This document shows positions 21,046 to 31,885 of a stretch of DNA of 64,000 bases, piece after piece. The notes below the pieces were generated by a model, which had not been told where the DNA came from, made no database searches, and saw nothing but the letters and a program-made list of their open reading frames with translations. Numbering within the stretch: position 1 is the stretch's first letter; each line of letters opens with the position of its first letter. This DNA is from Chrysemys picta bellii (lineage: Eukaryota > Chordata > Testudines > Emydidae): NCBI RefSeq assembly GCF_011386835.1, contig NC_088795.1:114221434-114285433 (forward strand), given 5' to 3'. A program made the position numbers and the translations under genes.

Positions 21046-24000
21046 GTTCATTTTGTAGTGCTTTAAAAAGAAATCTATCATCATTGCACATCACAAGCCA
21101 TTAGCTTTATCAAGGGATGAGCATAGAAAGCCTCAATGTCCAGAAGACAGGCTTCCAACACCAGCAGCAGACACAGCTCCTGAGTTTCTCTCTGCAGAGT
21201 AGGGAGAACACCGTCTTGCCAGAGAGGCTCAGCTCACCGAAGCACCCAGCTTCAAAGGGGGAGTCCCTGTCTTCCCTCAGCTAGCTGTTCCTGATTGGTT
21301 GGGCAATCAAAAAGCATCAGGCTGGCAGAGGAGACAGTGCCCCATCCAGCCAATCACCAGCTGGACCCAGCATGGTGAGGAGGAGCCCCCAGGTTCCATA
21401 TCCACAGGGAAATGACTGTGTGCCATCTCACCCATTAGCCTCTCTTCGTCTGGAAGCCAAATGGAAGCAGGAGTATGAGTCACCTGAGACCAGCTCCAGC
21501 CAATGAGAGATCTGCATTGCAGTGGCCTTAACAGTGAGTACTGGGGAGATTTCACCTAGCTAGCTAGGAAAGAGTTCTGGGTGTGGGGGTTCAGTGATCA
21601 CTCCGTGCTTAACTTGCCTGCAAGAGTTCTGGTTTATTGTGTGTTTGGTTCCAACTGGTTGGGTTTAACAAGTTACAAAAAAAGCTTCACAGCTCCCACA
21701 CACACTCTCTGTTTGGAAAGCTCAGCCCTTAAAGGAGGGGCTTAGTTGGTACCACACTGCACAAGCAATAGTCAGGCCTGTAACATCCTTTTGAATGTTC
21801 TACTGCACAAATTTACCTTCTCCCAGTCTCCCCTAAAGAGGCCAGCGCAAAGAACACCGTGCACCCCACCATCGGAGAGCTGCAGAGACTCTGGGGTTTT
21901 ACCCACTTGCCTTTGTGTTCTACGAGGGATTTTGTTTACGTTTAGTTTTTAGAGGGGATATTTTTATTCAAAGGAGGGCCTGATTATTGCTGTGAGCTTT
22001 ACTTATAGTAATCTGTTCCTTTGATTCCCCTGCCTTTTCCCTTGTCCCAATTCCTATCTTTATACCTTCCTTAATTTGGCTGTAACCTTTCCTCTGCTAA
22101 AGTCTATTTCATTCCTTCCACCCTTCCTCCCTAGAGGTCCTAGGAGCTGTATATTAATTTATTCACCTGACCACTAGGTGGAGGCACTGTGAATCCAGTT
22201 TAGCTTCAGCAACCTAAGGTGGGACCTTCTCAACCATCACAAAGCACCTAGGGCCCATTGGTTCTAAGGTGGGACCCACAGCCACATTGGAGGGAGGAGC
22301 AAATGGACTGTACCGTGTTTTGGGATCAGGGATGCTCTAGGAGAGTGCTACAATTACAAGGCACGTCTGGTCCCCTTTTGCTGGGTGTACCAAGTTCGCC
22401 TGGTTGAGTGCTGAAGGCCAGTTGTCCATCCAGTGGACATATTCTTACAATATAGAAGAACGGGGAACGGCTGGGAGAGAGTTCGAGGTCTGCTCTTAAT
22501 GTCTGCCTCTCTTCTGCTCTCACTGGTCCCAGCTAGGGATCTCACCCAAGGGTCTGCTGATTGAAAGACCAGTCCTACATTTGATCACCTTGATCCTCCA
22601 AAAGCTGAGGCTATGTCAACAGGATGCATGTCCTCATCACTCAGGTGGGGCATCTGCCTACAGTTAGGGAGTAAGGTGAAAAGTTAATATCTACAGGGCT
22701 ATTTTAAACAGATTAAACTATTTTTAAAAGTGCAAGATCCATCTTGGGTTCAAATAGAACTTCCATACCTGTATCTAGTTACATTGTAAGTGTAGCTGCA
22801 CTTGGAAGTGGGCTTTTTCTATGGTTAGCCTTGCTCTCCTTGTATTTCATGTCCACTGGGTGGGGTTCTTTTGTTTTGGTTTGCCTTCATCCTATGGAAG
22901 GGTGCTGAATGCTGACAAGATGATACTTCCACTAACTCTAGCCAGTCACGTTTGGGTAATTCAGGACAGTCTCTATGATAATTAGAGTGCTATGTGGGGC
23001 GCGAGAGCGGGAATAGGCATTTTAATAGAGAAGTTGTATTTATAAACCTGAGGCTAGTTCCTTTTTGGTAAAGCTCAGTACATAAACAGAGATGACACCA
23101 GAGAGATGGGGGGCTTTTTCTTACCTACAATATGTAAAATCAGGCACTTGTTTGGTTAATAGTCAGGGAGATAAAACCACAATTCTTTGTTATGGACAGT
23201 ATTTTAAGAGAATGTACTTACCTGACCACTGGAAACAGCTGGATGCAGGTTTACTGACACTGGTATATTTCTATTGTTATCATTTATCCTGCCTACCTCA
23301 GCCTATGCTATTGGATAGATTAGCATTGTCCCCTATTAACACTAAAGAGAGGTTTGGAAGATGCTCCAGCCCAGTGTCCAACTACAGCAGTGTGACCTTG
23401 TGCTATTTGGACTATTAGTGCAGTCCAGAATCTCAGATCTTCAATGACGATGAAGGAGTCTGTGATCAGAATGAGAATTATTGGAAGATCGGGAGCAGAG
23501 AGAGTCTCTGACAAATAATAGCAACCTTTAAGGAAAGCTGCATAAATGATCCTTGTCAATACTGCCATTAGATTAGTGAGGGAGTGAGACTACTCCAGGG
23601 CTGTGAACTGCATTATAGTCACTTAATAGAACTCATCGGTGGTAAACTGGCTTAGTGATTTGTCCTTTGTCAGATCTGCTGGGCTACTTTTAAGTTACTT
23701 CCATTCAAATGGCATGTGAAATCTCACATATTATTAGCTGGCGCCACTGGGGTAATCTAACAGAAGATGGCACAAAAGGAAACAGCTTGATAACAGCTGG
23801 CCAGATACCTGTGAATTCTCAATAACTCAAGGAAAAGCCTGAGATTTTTTTCTCATTTTTCCAGTTACTTTTTTTTCTTGTAGTCTTTGTTGTAGAGCTA
23901 GGACCTTCTTCTGATTTTCTCTATATACAGTACTGCTTGAGGAATGCATTTGCAGAGGATGTACAGTATGGTATGTTAGGCCACATCTCATACAGGGCTC

Positions 24001-24350
24001 TAAGGGTACATATGCAAAGCACTCTGGCCAGAATTCTGATCTGACACAGGTAATTTTCAGCTCCTTAAAGGCATTTAGTTAAATCCTTTCTATGTGCTAA
24101 TTTTTAACACTGAAATGCACCGCATGAGGTAATACACCCAGTGTGATGAAAGATGCAGGCACAGCTACTAACCTCTGTTGTCCAAACTCACTTATCCAAA
24201 AATTTCCTCTTATTGTAGACAGGGTCATATCCCATTCCTTTAGCTAGGGACAGGATAATGTTTTGGATAAAGGGTTTGCATGTAAGTCCTGGAAAGTTAA
24301 TCAGAAGTGGAAGATTGTAGGGGGAGGGAGAAGGCTGTTGATGGGTGTAG
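21046..24350. other. No gene recognised; contains CCAAT motifs and a CTCF-like site
   Basis: About 3.3 kb, the longest stretch in the left half without a named repeat. Three CCAAT/ATTGG boxes lie at about 21294, 21349 and 21500. No frame shows familiar domains. Confidence 0.45.
22171..22186 (+). promoter_or_regulatory. CTCF-like core motif
   Basis: CCACTAGGTGGAGGCA matches the vertebrate CTCF core (CCASYAGRKGGCRS) with one change (A for C after GG). A single 16-mer match can be chance. Confidence 0.35.
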
Positions 24351-24471
24351 GGCTAACAGCTTCTTCAACAGGTGCCCATGTACTTACCCAGCCGGTATCC
24401 AGTATACTTGTAGAGGTATATAAAACAAGGACTTACAGGAGAAACCCAATTATGTAGAGGAGCATTTGGCG
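24351..24471. repeat. Left arm of a long inverted repeat around a CR1
   Basis: About 120 bp that recur inverted at 26453-26574 with roughly 80-85% identity by eye. A near-identical core reads CTTGTAGAGGTATATAAAA and GGAGAAACCCAATTAT. Confidence 0.8.
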
Positions 24472-24496
24472 GACAGTGTTTGGGATGAGGGTGCTT

Positions 24497-26098
24497 TCAT
24501 AGAATCATAGAATATCAGGGTTGGAAGGGACCTCAGGAGGTCATCTAGTCCAACCCCCTGCTCAAAGCAGGACCAATTCCCAACTAAATCATCCCAGCCA
24601 GGGCTTTGTCAAGGCTGACCTTAAAAACCTCTAATGAAGGAGATTCCACCACCTCCCTAGGTAACCCATTCCAGTGCTTCTCCTAGTGAAAAAGTTTTTC
24701 CTAATATCCAACCTAAACCTCCCCCACTGCAACTTGAGACCATTACTCCTTGTTCTGCCATCTGGTACCACTGAGAACAGTCTAGATCCATCCTCTTTGG
24801 AACCCCCTTTCAGGTAGTTGAAAGCAGCTATCAAATCCCCCCTCATTCTTCTCTTCTGCAGACTAAACAATCCCAGTTCCCTCAGCCTCTCCTCATAAGT
24901 CATGTGCTCCAGCCCCCTAATAATTTTTGTTGCCCTCCACTGGACTCTTTCCAATTTTTCCACATCCTTCTTGTAGTGTGGGACCCAAAACCGGACACAG
25001 TATTCTAGATGAGGCCTCACCAATGCCGAATAGAGGGGAATGATCATGTCCCTCAATCTGCTGGCAATGCCCCTAGTTATACAGCCCAAAATGCCATTAG
25101 CCTTCTTGGCAACAAGGGCACACTGTTGACTCATATCCAGGTTCTTGTCCACTGTAACCCCTCGGGCCTTTTCTGCAGAACTGCTGCCCAGCCATTCTGT
25201 CCCAAGTCTGTAGCAGTGCATGGGATTCTTCCGTCCTAAGTGCAGGACTCTGCACTTGTCCTTGTTAAACCTCATCAGATTTCTTTTGGCCCAATCCTCT
25301 AATTTGTCTAGGTCCCTCCAGCGTATCCACCACTCCCCCCAGTTTAGTGTCATCTGCAAACTTGCTAAAGGTGCAGTCCATGCCATCCTCCAGATCATTA
25401 ATGAAGATATTGAACAAAACCGGCCTCAGGACCGACCCTTGGGGCACTCCACTTGATACCGGCTGCCAACTAGACATGGAGCCATTGATCACTACTCTTT
25501 GAGCCTGACGATCTAGCTAGCTTTCTATTCACCTTATAATCCATTCATCCAGCCCATACTTCTTTAACTTGCCGGCAAGAATACTGTGCGAGACCGTATC
25601 AAAAGCTTTGCTAAAATTAAGGAACAACACATCCACTGTTTTCTCCTCATCCACAGAGCCAGTTATCTCATCATAGAAGGCAATTAGGTTAGTCAGGCAT
25701 GACTTGCCCTTTGTGAATCCATACTGACTGTTCCTGATCACTTTCCTCTCCTCTAAGTGCATCAGAATTGATTCTTTGAGGACCTGCTCCATGACTTTTC
25801 CAGGGACTGAGGTGAGGCTGACTGGCCTGTAGTTCCCCGGATCTTCCTCCTTGCCTTTTTTAAAGATTTTCATTAGCCTTTTTCCAGTCATCCCAGACCT
25901 CCCCCCATTACCATGAGTTTTCAAAGATAATGGCCAATGGCTCCGCAATTACATCCGTTAACTCCTTTAGCACCTTCGGATGCAGCGCATCTGGCCCCAT
26001 GGGCTTGTGCTCATCCAGCTTTTCTAAATAGTCCTGAACAACTTCTTTCTCCACAGAGGGCTGGTCACCTCCTCCCCATGCTGTGTTGCCCAGTGCAG
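24497..26098 (-). mobile_element. CR1 LINE, minus strand, RT and C-terminal region in three frames
   Basis: A 5'-truncated CR1 with the octamer tail TCATAGAATCATAGAAT at its left end. Reading leftward: 25529-25948 holds RT fingers (NYRPVSLTSVPGKVMEQ, SQYGFTKGKSCLTNLIAF) and FSKAFDTVSH. Next, 25265-25492 holds [20 protein letters not shown] and an intact FADDTKLGG palm box (about 25346-25360). Then 24631-25398 holds the thumb and C-terminal domain ([18 protein letters not shown]). The frames change twice, so no full enzyme can be made, though each segment is well preserved. Upstream sequence to about 26098 matches the pre-RT region, and the endonuclease is absent. Confidence 0.9.
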
Positions 26099-26452
26099 TA
26101 GACTGGGAGCTGCTTTGCTGAGTGACCCCTGTTCATGCTGTGCAGGGCGGGCAGCAGCTGGAACAGAGCTAGAGCAGGATTACAGCATTGCTCAGGTTTG
26201 GCGTGGCCTCCCCCCATGGTCATGACAGAGGAGTGGCCAAATTTGAGTGAAGTGGCTTTAGCAGGTTGTAACAAAACTCACTGAAATTTCCATTGTGAAC
26301 AGGGCCATAACATTCTTTAATCTGCACTGATTTCTCCTCTTCTAGGAGTGGCTCACAGCTGAGATGATGGACAGCAGACTGTGAAGCCGGTAATCAGGGT
26401 TGGGGAGAGTGGCACCCTGGGAATTCAGAGCCTGCTGACTGACTCTTCCATG

Positions 26453-26574
26453 TTTCCAAATGCCTCTAGATAATTGGGTTTCTCCTGCAAGTACTTATTT
26501 TATATACCTCTACAAGTGTACTGGATACAGGACGAGTAACTACCTGGGCAACAGTTGAAGCAGCTTGTTGTCCC
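26453..26574. repeat. Right arm of the long inverted repeat
   Basis: Inverse copy of 24351-24471. Between the arms lie the CR1 and about 380 bp of unassigned sequence. Confidence 0.8.
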
Positions 26575-26739
26575 AAGCAGGATCTAATTAAGAAATCATA
26601 TCAAACACTAGTTCTTTCTATTCACAAAACCAATCTGTCATGGGATTTGCTTATCTTGTGAAAGTAGTTGTATGGAAACATTATGCATTATTCCCACTTT
26701 ATTTTCCCATCTGGGGAGGGCACAGAGTAACATGGTCTG

Positions 26740-26945
26740 AGCACATGACTATGATCATGGAATTCCTGAGATCTAATTACCGCTCTTGAAGATGAGCCTC
26801 TGTGACCTTGGACAGGTCACTTGACATCTGTCTCCACTTCTCCCTATGGAATAACTCGCACAACTCACAGGGCTGTTGTGAAGACTGATTCATATTTAAA
26901 GAGATCAAGTGCTATATGAAATGCTATATGAGTATTATTATTGGC
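26740..26945 (+). mobile_element. MIR-like SINE
   Basis: CCTCTGTGACCTTGGACAGG, then CTCACAGGGCTGTTGTGAAG and AGTGCTATATGAAATGC, are consecutive MIR-type blocks. The tail is followed by TATTATTATT. Confidence 0.7.
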
Positions 26946-27376
26946 TATACTGGCTTTGTAATTGACAGCAAGGAAGCAAGTTAAAACCATCTCCCCCAAA
27001 AGAAGTTACAAAAACAAAATGCAATTCTATCAAGGGAAGGGCTTCATGTAGTACAGGGTGCTGAGTTTAAATGTGGCCTAAAGACAAAATAGCCAGGGCC
27101 ACGCCAAGGCCATAGTTAAAATATTCTTTTCCAAAAGTAATGCAAAAAAGTGAGCAACTGAAAGGTTCCCTAGGGAAGGTTTAGCTGCTCCATTCAAGAA
27201 TGCAATGAATATTGCTGCCAGAGTGCGGTAACAGCTCCTTCAGGGGTATGGTAGCTTTGTGGAATGCATACTTGTTAAGGCCAAAGATTCAAAATTTTGT
27301 TGGCTTTATTTAAAGACCCAATTTTCATATATGATTGATATGCACCATTTCATTTATATAAATGACACCAAATGTC

Positions 27377-27566
27377 CTTTTCAGTGCTGTAGTCATGTTG
27401 GCCCCAGGATATTAGAGAGAAAAGGTGGGTGAGATAATATCTTTTATTGGATCAGCTTCTGATGGTGAAAGAGACACATTTTTGAGGCGATGCAGTAAGC
27501 TTGATGTCTCTCTCACCAACAGAAGTTGGTCCAATAAAAGATATGACCTCACCCAACTCGTCTCTG
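27377..27566. mobile_element. PLE-related fold-back insertion with 8-bp target duplication
   Basis: A 190-bp insert whose two halves are inverted: AGGTGGGTGAGATAATATCT and ATCTTTTATTGGATCAGC face GTTGGTCCAATAAAAGAT. It is flanked by CAAATGTC at 27369-27376 and 27567-27574. The block near its left end (TGTAGTCATGTTGGCCCC) parallels that of the 16.9 kb element. Confidence 0.75.
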
Positions 27567-28368
27567 CAAATGTCTTGATTACCAGATCTTAAGCCTGACA
27601 AAGCTGCTGCATAGCACAAGCATTAGGAACATAGTAACTGCTATGTCCCAGTGATTCTAACTGCTCCTTGACAGCTCCTCTGTCCCTGGCTGCTCCTTGT
27701 TCTGGAGTGGATGGGAACGCTGAATTTGTGGTGGTGTTGGCTCTCAATGGTGGTTCTTGCTTTGCTTGGGCTGCAAGGAGGTCAGCCTGCTTCCTGCCAT
27801 CAGCTGGTGGGTGCTCTGGCTGTGCGGCAGGCTGCTACCTGTCTGCCTAGCTTTGGCTGCTTGGTAACTAGTTTTCTGGTTTGGGGGCTTTGGCTGCTTC
27901 CCCTGTTTACAGGCCCCTGTGGCTAGGAAATGATGGCTAGAGCCCTGCCCAGATGTGCACATAATAAGCATATCTAGCGATGTATCACCGTCACCTTCCT
28001 TCCCCAACTTTTTCCCCTCCTTTGGTTTCTCAGCCTTTGCCATGTTTCATGTCATTTAGAATTTAAGCTCCTGGGGCAGGGACACTGTCAGTTTTATTTG
28101 TCTGCTAATCACCATGCTCACCTACTGTCATCTGGATACAATACAGCAATATAGAATTAATAATAAATAAGGCTTATTTACTGGATCCTTAAATTAGGGA
28201 GGAGATAGGATATCAGTAGCAGTAGCGCTGCTTCTGTTATTTCTTATGTGGGGACAAATTCTGGTCATTGCCCTCCCCGCAGCAGGGACCCTATTCTGGT
28301 CCCTGCTCATCCATCTTCCCGCAGGAACCCTGGATCTCCCTCAGCCAAGAGTCTCCCTTCTCTTACCC
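27567..28368. other. No gene; short repeat at 28060-28175
   Basis: Unassigned apart from AATTTAAGCTCCTGGGGCAG at about 28060, a diverged member of the AAGCTCTTTGGGG repeat. Confidence 0.45.
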
Positions 28369-28542
28369 CTACAGTGCATGAGCCATACCATCAGGGTTGA
28401 GTTCCTGGTAGACTTCCCGGAACTCCTCTGTAGAGGGAAAAAACTCCTTGTGAGCCAGGCCATAACACCGTTTGGCCCAGTCGCCCCTTTGTTTGGACAG
28501 AAGGGCATCCACTACTCGCTGAAATTTGGCCCGACTGCCCCT
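28369..28542 (-). pseudogene. Unassigned coding-like segment, possibly a terminal exon remnant
   Basis: The minus strand is open for 57 codons to a TAG at 28369-28371 and reads like real protein: rich in Lys, Arg, Glu and aromatic residues, for example QRGDWAKRCYGLAHKEFF and EEFREVYQELNPDGMAHAL. A CTCTGTAG just upstream (28543-28550) could be a splice acceptor but lacks a strong pyrimidine tract. I do not recognise the family. Further upstream on the same strand, 28582-28833 is another open frame (MEIAAGAEFVSQFIKKGF...), also unrecognised. It could be a last exon, a retrogene remnant or chance. A 115-codon plus-strand frame (28246-28593) overlaps it, and I judge that one the less protein-like. 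Confidence 0.3.
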
Positions 28543-28833
28543 CTACAGAGGCCAAATTTCTATGGTGTTGTTACCATGAAATCAGAGCAATAATCTGGAT
28601 TGCTCCAGGAGCAGACATACTGATTTAATACAGGACCACTGCTTAAAAGTGTCCAGATCATGTCTCCCTGGTGCTGCAGCATATGGCACTTTGAGCAAGT
28701 ATAAACCCCCCTGTAATTTGTGCCACTGATCAGTAGCTAGTGTATGTAACAGAGCAGAAGTGCAATGTACTGTCTGTGTGAAACCCTTCTTAATAAACTG
28801 GCTGACAAATTCTGCTCCAGCTGCAATTTCCAC

Positions 28834-29319
28834 ATGCAGGGTGAATTGCAGTCATCCAGTCTTGAGGTGACATAGGCATTTCCAAAGCCATTTAGTCTCT
28901 TTAGGCTTCTCATTTTTAATCATTTCCCCCCACTGGTGTGAATACAGCAGCAGATTTAAATTCATTGATTAAAATTGAACTTTCTTAAAAGTCCACTTTT
29001 AAAAATAATTCCCTACATATTTTAATATCACGTTTTCGTAGACACTTGTATTTCTTCTTAAATTGTTGGATTTTTTCAAAAGAATTATAAAGAAGAAATC
29101 AGGTAGCTCCAAACGAACTTTCCCTTTCCTCACATTTACAGCATGTCTAACATCTGACTATTTGTTAATTTTAAAATGAACTTAGAACCATCAGTAAAAT
29201 ATGTCACTGTATTGGTGGTGGATATGTGGGCACCACCAATGCCCACAAAATGCACCTGGATGGTGCATTAATCCTATTTTTGCATATTCAAGAAAACTGC
29301 CCTGATAAGAGTGTTCTAA
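28834..29319. other. No gene recognised
   Basis: AT-rich unassigned sequence. Confidence 0.5.
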
Positions 29320-29930
29320 ATATTTTACTTAGGAACTCGCATATCAGATTAGACCAGATCTACTTAAGTGGCCAGTGTAAGATGCTTCAGAAGAAGAATC
29401 AAGAAACCTTGCAGTGAATGATTATGGAATGAGCAGCCTTTAGGGGAAGCTTTTTTCTAACTTATCTGAGTTAATGTTGGCTAATATCCCTTGCACTCCT
29501 TTCCCCCCATTAATACGGATGTCATCATTACCAATATCAATATGTAATCCTTTTTGGAATCCTACTAATCATGTCTTGTGGCAGTGAGTTACACAGGTTA
29601 ACTAGATATTATGTAAATATAGATTTATTCACTTGCCTTTCAATGTTAATTAATGTCCTCTTCTTGTATTTTGAAAGGCTGAATAGAAGCACACAATATG
29701 ACTTCACTTTTCCATTCATTAATTTGTATCTTTCTCTTATGTCCCCCCCTTATTTGCCTCCTCCCTAGGAAGTTCCAATCTTTTCAATTGCTTCACGTAT
29801 GGAAGTCATTTCATGGCTCTAATTTTGTTGCCCTTCTGTGATCCACATGTATTCCTCCTATATCATTCTTTGAGATAGAGTGACCAGAACAAACAGAGTT
29901 CCCGATGAGTGTACCATTGATTTATACCAT
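29320..29930 (-). mobile_element. Old CR1-like LINE 3' part, minus strand
   Basis: Diverged blocks in CR1 order: TCAGATTAGACCAGATCTAC, GGAATCCTACTAATCATG, TTCCAATCTTTTCAATTGC and GCTCTAATTTTGTTGCCC. The last corresponds to the conserved tail region seen in the younger copies. There is no intact frame. Confidence 0.55.
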
Positions 29931-29944
29931 TCCTCTATAACCTC

Positions 29945-30081
29945 TTGCTTAACTTATTCATGAGGCTGTTGGGAGGGTTACTGAGGAGGCATGGGTTGAA
30001 GGATATTTAATATGCTGATGACAATCAGATCTATATCTATATCTCTAATCTCTATCCGGTTGGGGTGGTTGATAGCATTAG
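29945..30081 (+). mobile_element. L2-like LINE, segment 1 (host of the nested insertions)
   Basis: The plus strand reads YADDNQIYIY with the RT catalytic YADD at 30011-30022. The LINE continues at 30535-30857 and 35277-35462, so this is the first of three pieces of one old copy. Confidence 0.65.
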
Positions 30082-30084
30082 TGA

Positions 30085-30531
30085 GGGATGTCTACACTAC
30101 AAATGCTACAGTGGCACAGCTGCAGCACTGCATCTACAGTGCCGTAGTGTAGACACTTACGATAGCAACAGTAGTCTGGTGGCACCTTAAAGACTAACAG
30201 ATTTATTTGGGCATAAGCTTTCGTGAGTAAAAACCTCACTTCTTCGGATGCATAGAGTGAAAGTACTTTCACTCTATGCATCCGAAGAAGTGAGGTTTTT
30301 ACTCACAAAAGCTTATGCCCAAATATAGCAACAGTAGGGGTTTTTCTGTCACTGTAGTAAATCAGCTCCCTCAAGAGGTGGTAGCTAGGCCATCAGAAGA
30401 ATTCTTCCATTGACATAGCTTTGTCCGCAGTGGGAGTTAAGTTGACCTAATTACATCTCACATGGTGTGAAATTTTTCACAGCCTGAGTGATGTAGCTAG
30501 GTTGACCTACGTTTAAGGTGTAGACCAGGCC
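30085..30531. mobile_element. Harbinger-type MITE carrying a PLE hairpin
   Basis: The ends GGGATGTCTACACTAC and GTGTAGACCAGGCC match the terminal repeats of the large Harbinger element 300 bp away. TGA flanks both sides (30082-30084, 30532-30534), a 3-bp duplication as for Harbinger elements, though the usual target is TTA/TAA. The 447 bp include a 163-bp PLE-related insertion with its duplication. There is no transposase, so it would have depended on an enzyme such as that of the neighbouring transposon. Confidence 0.8.
30175..30324. mobile_element. PLE-derived near-perfect hairpin, 13-bp target duplication
   Basis: A 150-bp insert flanked by ATAGCAACAGTAG (30162-30174 and 30325-30337). The arms around its centre pair almost perfectly: GCATAAGCTTTCGTGAGT / ACTCACAAAAGCTTATGC and TCTTCGGATGCATAGAG / CTCTATGCATCCGAAGA. 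The stem equals the 3' tail of the PLE at 9.4 kb. It lies inside the Harbinger MITE. Confidence 0.9.
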
Positions 30532-30534
30532 TGA

Positions 30535-30857
30535 GCATCTGGGGGAGATTGGGGTATGGCTGAGGGCAAGGTGGTTGAGATTCAATTTAGAGCAGACTGA
30601 GGTGTGTTGGTTGGAGGAAACAGCTGGAAGAGATGGAGTAAAGCCTACACCTTTAAGTGAGGGTGTATATCTGCATTTTCTTGACTAAACTTGCAATCTG
30701 GGGACCTAGTTAGATATCTTACTTAGCCTTTTTTCCATATATGGATGGCTAGGAAATTGCACCCATTTCTTTCCAGTGGGGACCTGGGAACTGTCATTGT
30801 GCCATTTTTAGCTAGAGGCTGGGATGCTGCAACATGCTCTGCATGGGCGATGTCTGT
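30535..30857 (+). mobile_element. L2-like LINE, segment 2
   Basis: The plus strand reads WLRARWLRFNLEQTEVCWL (L2-type motif after the palm) and later CCNMLCMG at about 30822-30845, corresponding to DYCNxLYxG. The reading stops where the 4.4-kb Harbinger element begins. Confidence 0.65.
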
Positions 30858-30888
30858 GGCCTGGTCTACACTACGACTTTAATTCGGA
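30858..30888 (+). repeat. Left terminal inverted repeat of the Harbinger element
   Basis: Starts GGCCTGGTCTACACTACGAC and pairs with 35246-35276. The core TCTACACTACG is identical in both ends. Confidence 0.9.
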
Positions 30889-31205
30889 TTTATCAGCGTT
30901 AATTCGAATTTACCCTGCAACCGTCCACACAACGATGCCATTTAATTCGAAATAAAGGGCTCTTTAAATCGATTTCTGTACTCCACCCCGACGAGCGGAG
31001 TAGCGCCAAAATCGATTTTAACATTTCGAATTAGGGATAGTGTGGCCGCAATTCGATGGTATTGGCCTCCGGGAGCTATCCCACAGTGCATCATTGTGAC
31101 CACTCTGGACAGCAATCTAAACTCGGATGCACTGGCCAGGTAGACAGGAAAAGGCCCGCGAACATTTGAATTTCATTTCCTGTTTGCCCAGCGTGGAGAG
31201 CACAG

Positions 31206-31785
31206 GTGACCACAGATAGCTCATCAGCACAGGTAACCATTCAGGCCGATAATCGAAAAAGAGCACCAGCATGGACCGTACGGGAGGTACTGGATATGAT
31301 CGCTATATGGGGAGAGGATTCAGTGCTAGCAGAACTTCGTTCTAAAAGACGAAATGCAAAAACTTTTGAAAAAATCTCCAAGGGCATGATGGAGAGAGGC
31401 CACAATAGGAACTCAGATCAGTGCCGCGTGAAAATCAAGGAGCTCAGACAAGCCTATCAAAAAACAAAGGAGGCAAACGGTCGCTCTGGGTCAGAGCCGC
31501 GGACATGCCGCTTCTACGCCGAGCTGCATGCAATTCTAGGGGGGGCCGCCACCACTACCCCACCTGTGACCGTGGATTCCGGGTCGGGGATAGTCTCATC
31601 AGCTACACCTGAGGATTCTGCCGATGGGGAAGAGGAGGAGGAGGAGGAGGAGGAGGAGCTTGCAGAGAGCACACAGCACTCCATTCTCCCCAACAGCCAG
31701 GATCTTTTTCTCAGCCTGACTGAAGTACCCTCCCAACCCTCCCAAGCCAGTATCCAAGACCATGACCCCATGGAAGGGACCTCAG
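31206..31785 (+). pseudogene. Harbinger SANT/Myb-like protein, exon 1
   Basis: Encodes the N-terminal half of the transposon's DNA-binding partner, which in the superfamily binds the element ends and helps the transposase enter the nucleus. Counting from the GTG at 31206, residues 20-112 form a trihelical SANT/MADF-like domain (APAWTVREVLDMIAIWGED, QCRVKIKELRQAYQKTKEA, CRFYAELHAILGG). An acidic run of ten Glu (142-151) comes from a GAG repeat. The exon ends at a canonical donor, CTCAG|GTGAGT, and joins exon 2 in frame (phase 1). Oddity: no in-frame ATG precedes the domain. The expected start is GTG and the first ATG is codon 31 (31296), inside the domain, with a TGA upstream at 31167. So the start codon appears lost. 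Confidence 0.85.
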
Positions 31786-31885
31786 GTGAGTTTACCTTTT
31801 AAAATATAAAACTTGTTTTAAAAGCAAACGGTTTTTAATGATTACTTTGCCCTGAGGACTTGGGATGCATTCGCGGTCAGTTCAG

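Noticed and set aside
28246..28593. 115-codon plus-strand frame
   Set aside because: Hydrophobic, Pro/Leu-rich composition with no domain; it overlaps a more protein-like minus-strand segment.
31514..31771. 85-codon minus-strand frame with a Ser run
   Set aside because: Shadow of the acidic Glu run of the Myb-like exon 1.
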